Of a stretch of DNA of 64,000 nucleotides, positions 61,779 through 64,000 are shown in pieces. Every line of letters begins with the position of its first letter. Position 1 is the first letter of the stretch. Position numbers and translations under genes: made by a program. The stretch spans positions 1 through 64,000 of the forward strand of contig NZ_JAIHAU010000002.1 in NCBI RefSeq assembly GCF_020054945.1, written 5' to 3'. This stretch comes from Mahella sp. Its GTDB lineage: Bacteria; Bacillota; Clostridia; Mahellales; Mahellaceae. The notes beneath the pieces are model-generated. The model was not told the origin of the DNA. It did no database searches and worked only from the letters and a program-made list of their open reading frames with translations.

Positions 61779-62879
61779 TCACCCATTCAATATCCGTTCA
61801 TAAACATCGAGAAGCTTGCGCTCCTCCGCACCCCAGTTATATTTATCCCTATAAGCCTTATAGCCATTCATGCCCATCTCATACCTTACGTCAGGATTAG
61901 CCGAAAGGTAATTTATAGCCTTAGCTATATCCTCAGGCTGTTGTGGATTAACCGTAATACCGCATCGCTCATTATCAATAATCTGCTTCCATAAAGGAAA
62001 GTCGGATGCTATAATGGGCAGAGCACACGACATATATTCAAACATTTTGAGGGGTAAAGAGGTCAAATAATTTGGTATGGGATGCAAACATACCAATCCT
62101 ATGTCGCACTGCATTAAAAGCTCATACACTTTATTATAGTCCAGAAAGCCGAGTATATCCACATTGGGCCCGGCTGTATTTCTTATATGTTCTTCAAGCT
62201 GGGGTGGCATAAATCTTCCTGCCAGTTTCAGTTTAATATTATATTTCGGGTCCGCATAAGCCATTGCCTGAACCATTTCTTGTACTCCCCTTATAGAAGC
62301 CAATCCACCTACGTACACAACCCATATCTCATCTTTTGGTTTTTTGCCATTTATATCACGCTGCTCGTATAGAGGATAATTTTTTATAACGGCTATTCTC
62401 GACTTTTTGAAATTTTTAGCTATATCATCGGTTACTGTTATATTATAGTCAAACCGCTTTGCAGCATTTTTCTCGAACCAATTGAATGCGCCGGACACCA
62501 AACGCCTTAATCTTTGGGGTATCCATGTTTTAGACATGATAGCTTTGGGATAATCCTCATGTATATCATATACAACCTTTTTGCCCAGCAATTTTAATAT
62601 AAGGCCGAATGGTATAAGCTCCGGGTCATGAAAATGATATACATCTCCTTGAATCCGTACAGCCATCATTAATAATGTCCACCAGTTTAACAATCTGGCA
62701 TAGCGTTTTCTTTTGGGCAATCCATATACCTTTATCCCATTTATTTCTTTATAATCAACATCTGCTATAGCCATTATTTCAACATCGTACTTCTTGGCTA
62801 AAGACATTGCCTCTTTATAAAATATTCTAGGATCGTCCCATCTATGGACTGACGACGCTATAAAAGCTTTATGCCTCAT
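61779..62879 (-). CDS. Glycosyltransferase (GT-B, family 4 type)
   Basis: 366 residues. N-terminal part AFIASSVHRWDDPRIFYKEAMSLAKKY and VYHFHDPELIPFGLILK; donor domain VYVGGLASIRGVQEMVQAM and PLKMFEYMSCALPIIASD. Of the type found in capsule and O-antigen clusters. Overlaps the end of the next gene by 4 bases, so transcribed as one unit from right to left. Confidence 0.88.
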   Translation of the reverse strand: MRHKAFIASSVHRWDDPRIFYKEAMSLAKKYDVEIMAIADVDYKEINGIKVYGLPKRKRYARLLNWWTLLMMAVRIQGDVYHFHDPELIPFGLILKLLGKKVVYDIHEDYPKAIMSKTWIPQRLRRLVSGAFNWFEKNAAKRFDYNITVTDDIAKNFKKSRIAVIKNYPLYEQRDINGKKPKDEIWVVYVGGLASIRGVQEMVQAMAYADPKYNIKLKLAGRFMPPQLEEHIRNTAGPNVDILGFLDYNKVYELLMQCDIGLVCLHPIPNYLTSLPLKMFEYMSCALPIIASDFPLWKQIIDNERCGITVNPQQPEDIAKAINYLSANPDVRYEMGMNGYKAYRDKYNWGAEERKLLDVYERILNG

Positions 62880-64000
62880 CGCTGCGCTACCTTTTCATAT
62901 AGTTGGTCTAACTGTCGCGCGTTATTTTCCCATGTCAATTCATCTACGGATAATTTGGCATGTTGGCCAATGGTTTGAGCATATGCCTCATCATCCAAAA
63001 GACGGCATATCGATTGCGCCACGGCATCTACATTATCCGGTTCCACCAAAAGCCCATTCTCTCTATCGCGTATGACATCCTCTATTCCTGTGCCTTTACA
63101 TGCTATAACTGCTTTCCCGTAAGCCATTGCTTCCACAAACGCTATGCCAAAGCCTTCAGGATAACTCGGCAATGCAAATATATCACATGCTTGCACATAT
63201 TCCATAGCCTTATCATGCGGCAATTGACCGGTAAATTCAACATACGGTTGTAATTCCAAGCGATTCACTAAACGTTCTAATTCTTCTCTATATGGGCCTT
63301 TGCCCACTATAATATAAACCACGTCTTTATGTCTGCCTACTATTTCTCTCAGCGCTTTTATAACTATATGCTGGCCTTTACTCTTAAAAAGATTTCCTAC
63401 CGACACTATGATTTTCTTGTTTATATATCTTTCTTTAATAGTTTTGGGATGCTCAACAATATTTATATCTATGCCATTGTGTATGACCTCTATTTTCCCT
63501 CCATCCACGAACTCGGCCAATGACTTTTTAAGCATACTGCTGACAGCCACCACGGCATCTGCTCCTGACAGTGCTTCTGTGACTTTGGCTCTTGAAACAG
63601 AGTTGCGTTGTACGGTATAATTCACATCTTGCCCATGGACGGTTATAATCAGCGGCCTGTTGTAGGTGCCCTTGAGCTTCGCCCCTGCATAACCGTCAGG
63701 TAATGCCACATGCGCATGTATTATGTCAAACGGCCATGTACTGTATAATTGAGCAGTCATGCCTTTTATAGCGTTGTAATACCAGTCTCCGCTGTATTCA
63801 AAAAACATATGCCTTGGCAAAATAATATATCTCGGAAAATAGACTTCAATACCATCCAGAGAATGCCGCGCAGGAACCTCAATATATTTTTTAGCACGCT
63901 TTGTCAACAACGCGCTCCAACGCGGCATCCATGGAAGTGGCGATATCACCTTTACATCATGCCCGAGGGCAGTTAACGCTTTGGCTTGTTGATGGACAAA
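62876..64000 (-). CDS. Glycosyltransferase family 4, 5' end beyond the window
   Basis: At least 374 residues. The frame stays open to the window edge, reading FVHQQAKALTALGHDVKVIS before ISPLPWMPRW, so the true start lies outside (an internal ATG at 63949 is not the start). Donor domain motifs ISVGNLFKSKGQHIVIKAL, PSYPEGFGIAFVEAMAYGKAVIA (EX7E) are complete. It heads the visible part of the polysaccharide operon. Confidence 0.9.
   Translation of the reverse strand, partial: FVHQQAKALTALGHDVKVISPLPWMPRWSALLTKRAKKYIEVPARHSLDGIEVYFPRYIILPRHMFFEYSGDWYYNAIKGMTAQLYSTWPFDIIHAHVALPDGYAGAKLKGTYNRPLIITVHGQDVNYTVQRNSVSRAKVTEALSGADAVVAVSSMLKKSLAEFVDGGKIEVIHNGIDINIVEHPKTIKERYINKKIIVSVGNLFKSKGQHIVIKALREIVGRHKDVVYIIVGKGPYREELERLVNRLELQPYVEFTGQLPHDKAMEYVQACDIFALPSYPEGFGIAFVEAMAYGKAVIACKGTGIEDVIRDRENGLLVEPDNVDAVAQSICRLLDDEAYAQTIGQHAKLSVDELTWENNARQLDQLYEKVAQR

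Overview
The window is from a low-to-mid-GC, probably spore-forming Clostridia-type Firmicute. The evidence is the dgt-dnaG-rpoD-nif3-zinc-ribbon-rnpB order, Rex, the PSP1/RicT-HolB-YaaR-DarA block, a SpoIID-type protein, LL-diaminopimelate aminotransferase and strong GGAGG ribosome sites with many GTG/TTG starts. A Mahella/Thermoanaerobacterales-like organism would fit, but that is an impression from gene content, not a search result.

Layout. 0.1-6.5 kb, minus strand: a macromolecular-synthesis region (dgt, dnaG, rpoD, tRNA-Met, Nif3-like protein, coiled-coil zinc-ribbon protein, RNase P RNA). The rpoD frame has no stop of its own and ends inside the tRNA gene. 6.7-12.9 kb: an ECF sigma factor operon (sigma, membrane protein, ABC ATPase) on the plus strand converges on a second ABC-2 operon on the minus strand. 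Both are preceded by the same ECF-type promoter motif. 13.1-22.2 kb: a catabolic cluster (PPC-domain protein, HMG-CoA reductase, HMG-CoA lyase-like protein, zinc dehydrogenase, RraA-like aldolase, CUT1 sugar-type ABC importer) next to a FadR/GntR regulator and an AraC regulator. 23.1-31.1 kb: a six-gene type III CRISPR effector operon (Cas10/Csx11-like, Cmr1, Cmr6-like, Cmr4, Cmr5, Cas5-group RAMP), most like subtype III-C. Its Cas10 lacks both the HD pair and a GGDD motif, and no repeat array, cas1/cas2 or cas6 is in the window.

The cas operon lies between two copies of a repeat carrying an Rpn-type C-terminal gene. Related pieces (nagZ fragments, an ABC-ATPase/ECF-promoter fragment, the Rpn tail and its terminator) are scattered at about 12.9, 23.3, 31.2-31.9 and 33.3 kb, so this part has been rearranged by segmental duplication. 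32-38 kb is accessory and decayed: an intact lipoprotein NagZ-type glycosidase, gene scraps, a helicase fused to a SprT-like metalloprotease domain, and an IS1634/IS4-like remnant that cut a sugar transferase.

38.3-49.5 kb: fucose-isomerase-family enzyme, nitronate monooxygenase-like enzyme, Lrp regulator with aminotransferase, VanW-domain protein, Rex with a PRC-barrel protein, a SpoIID-domain protein with three nearly identical SH3 repeats, a zinc dehydrogenase and a small ferredoxin. 49.6-57.7 kb: RicT-like protein, HolB, YaaR, DarA, O-antigen-ligase-like protein, Tmk, Orn/Lys/Arg decarboxylase, DapL and DapF. 57.7-64 kb: a surface-polysaccharide cluster (DegT aminotransferase, NeuD/PglD-type acyltransferase, three glycosyltransferases, WecB) running off the right edge. 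All functions are inferred by reading motifs; nothing was searched.
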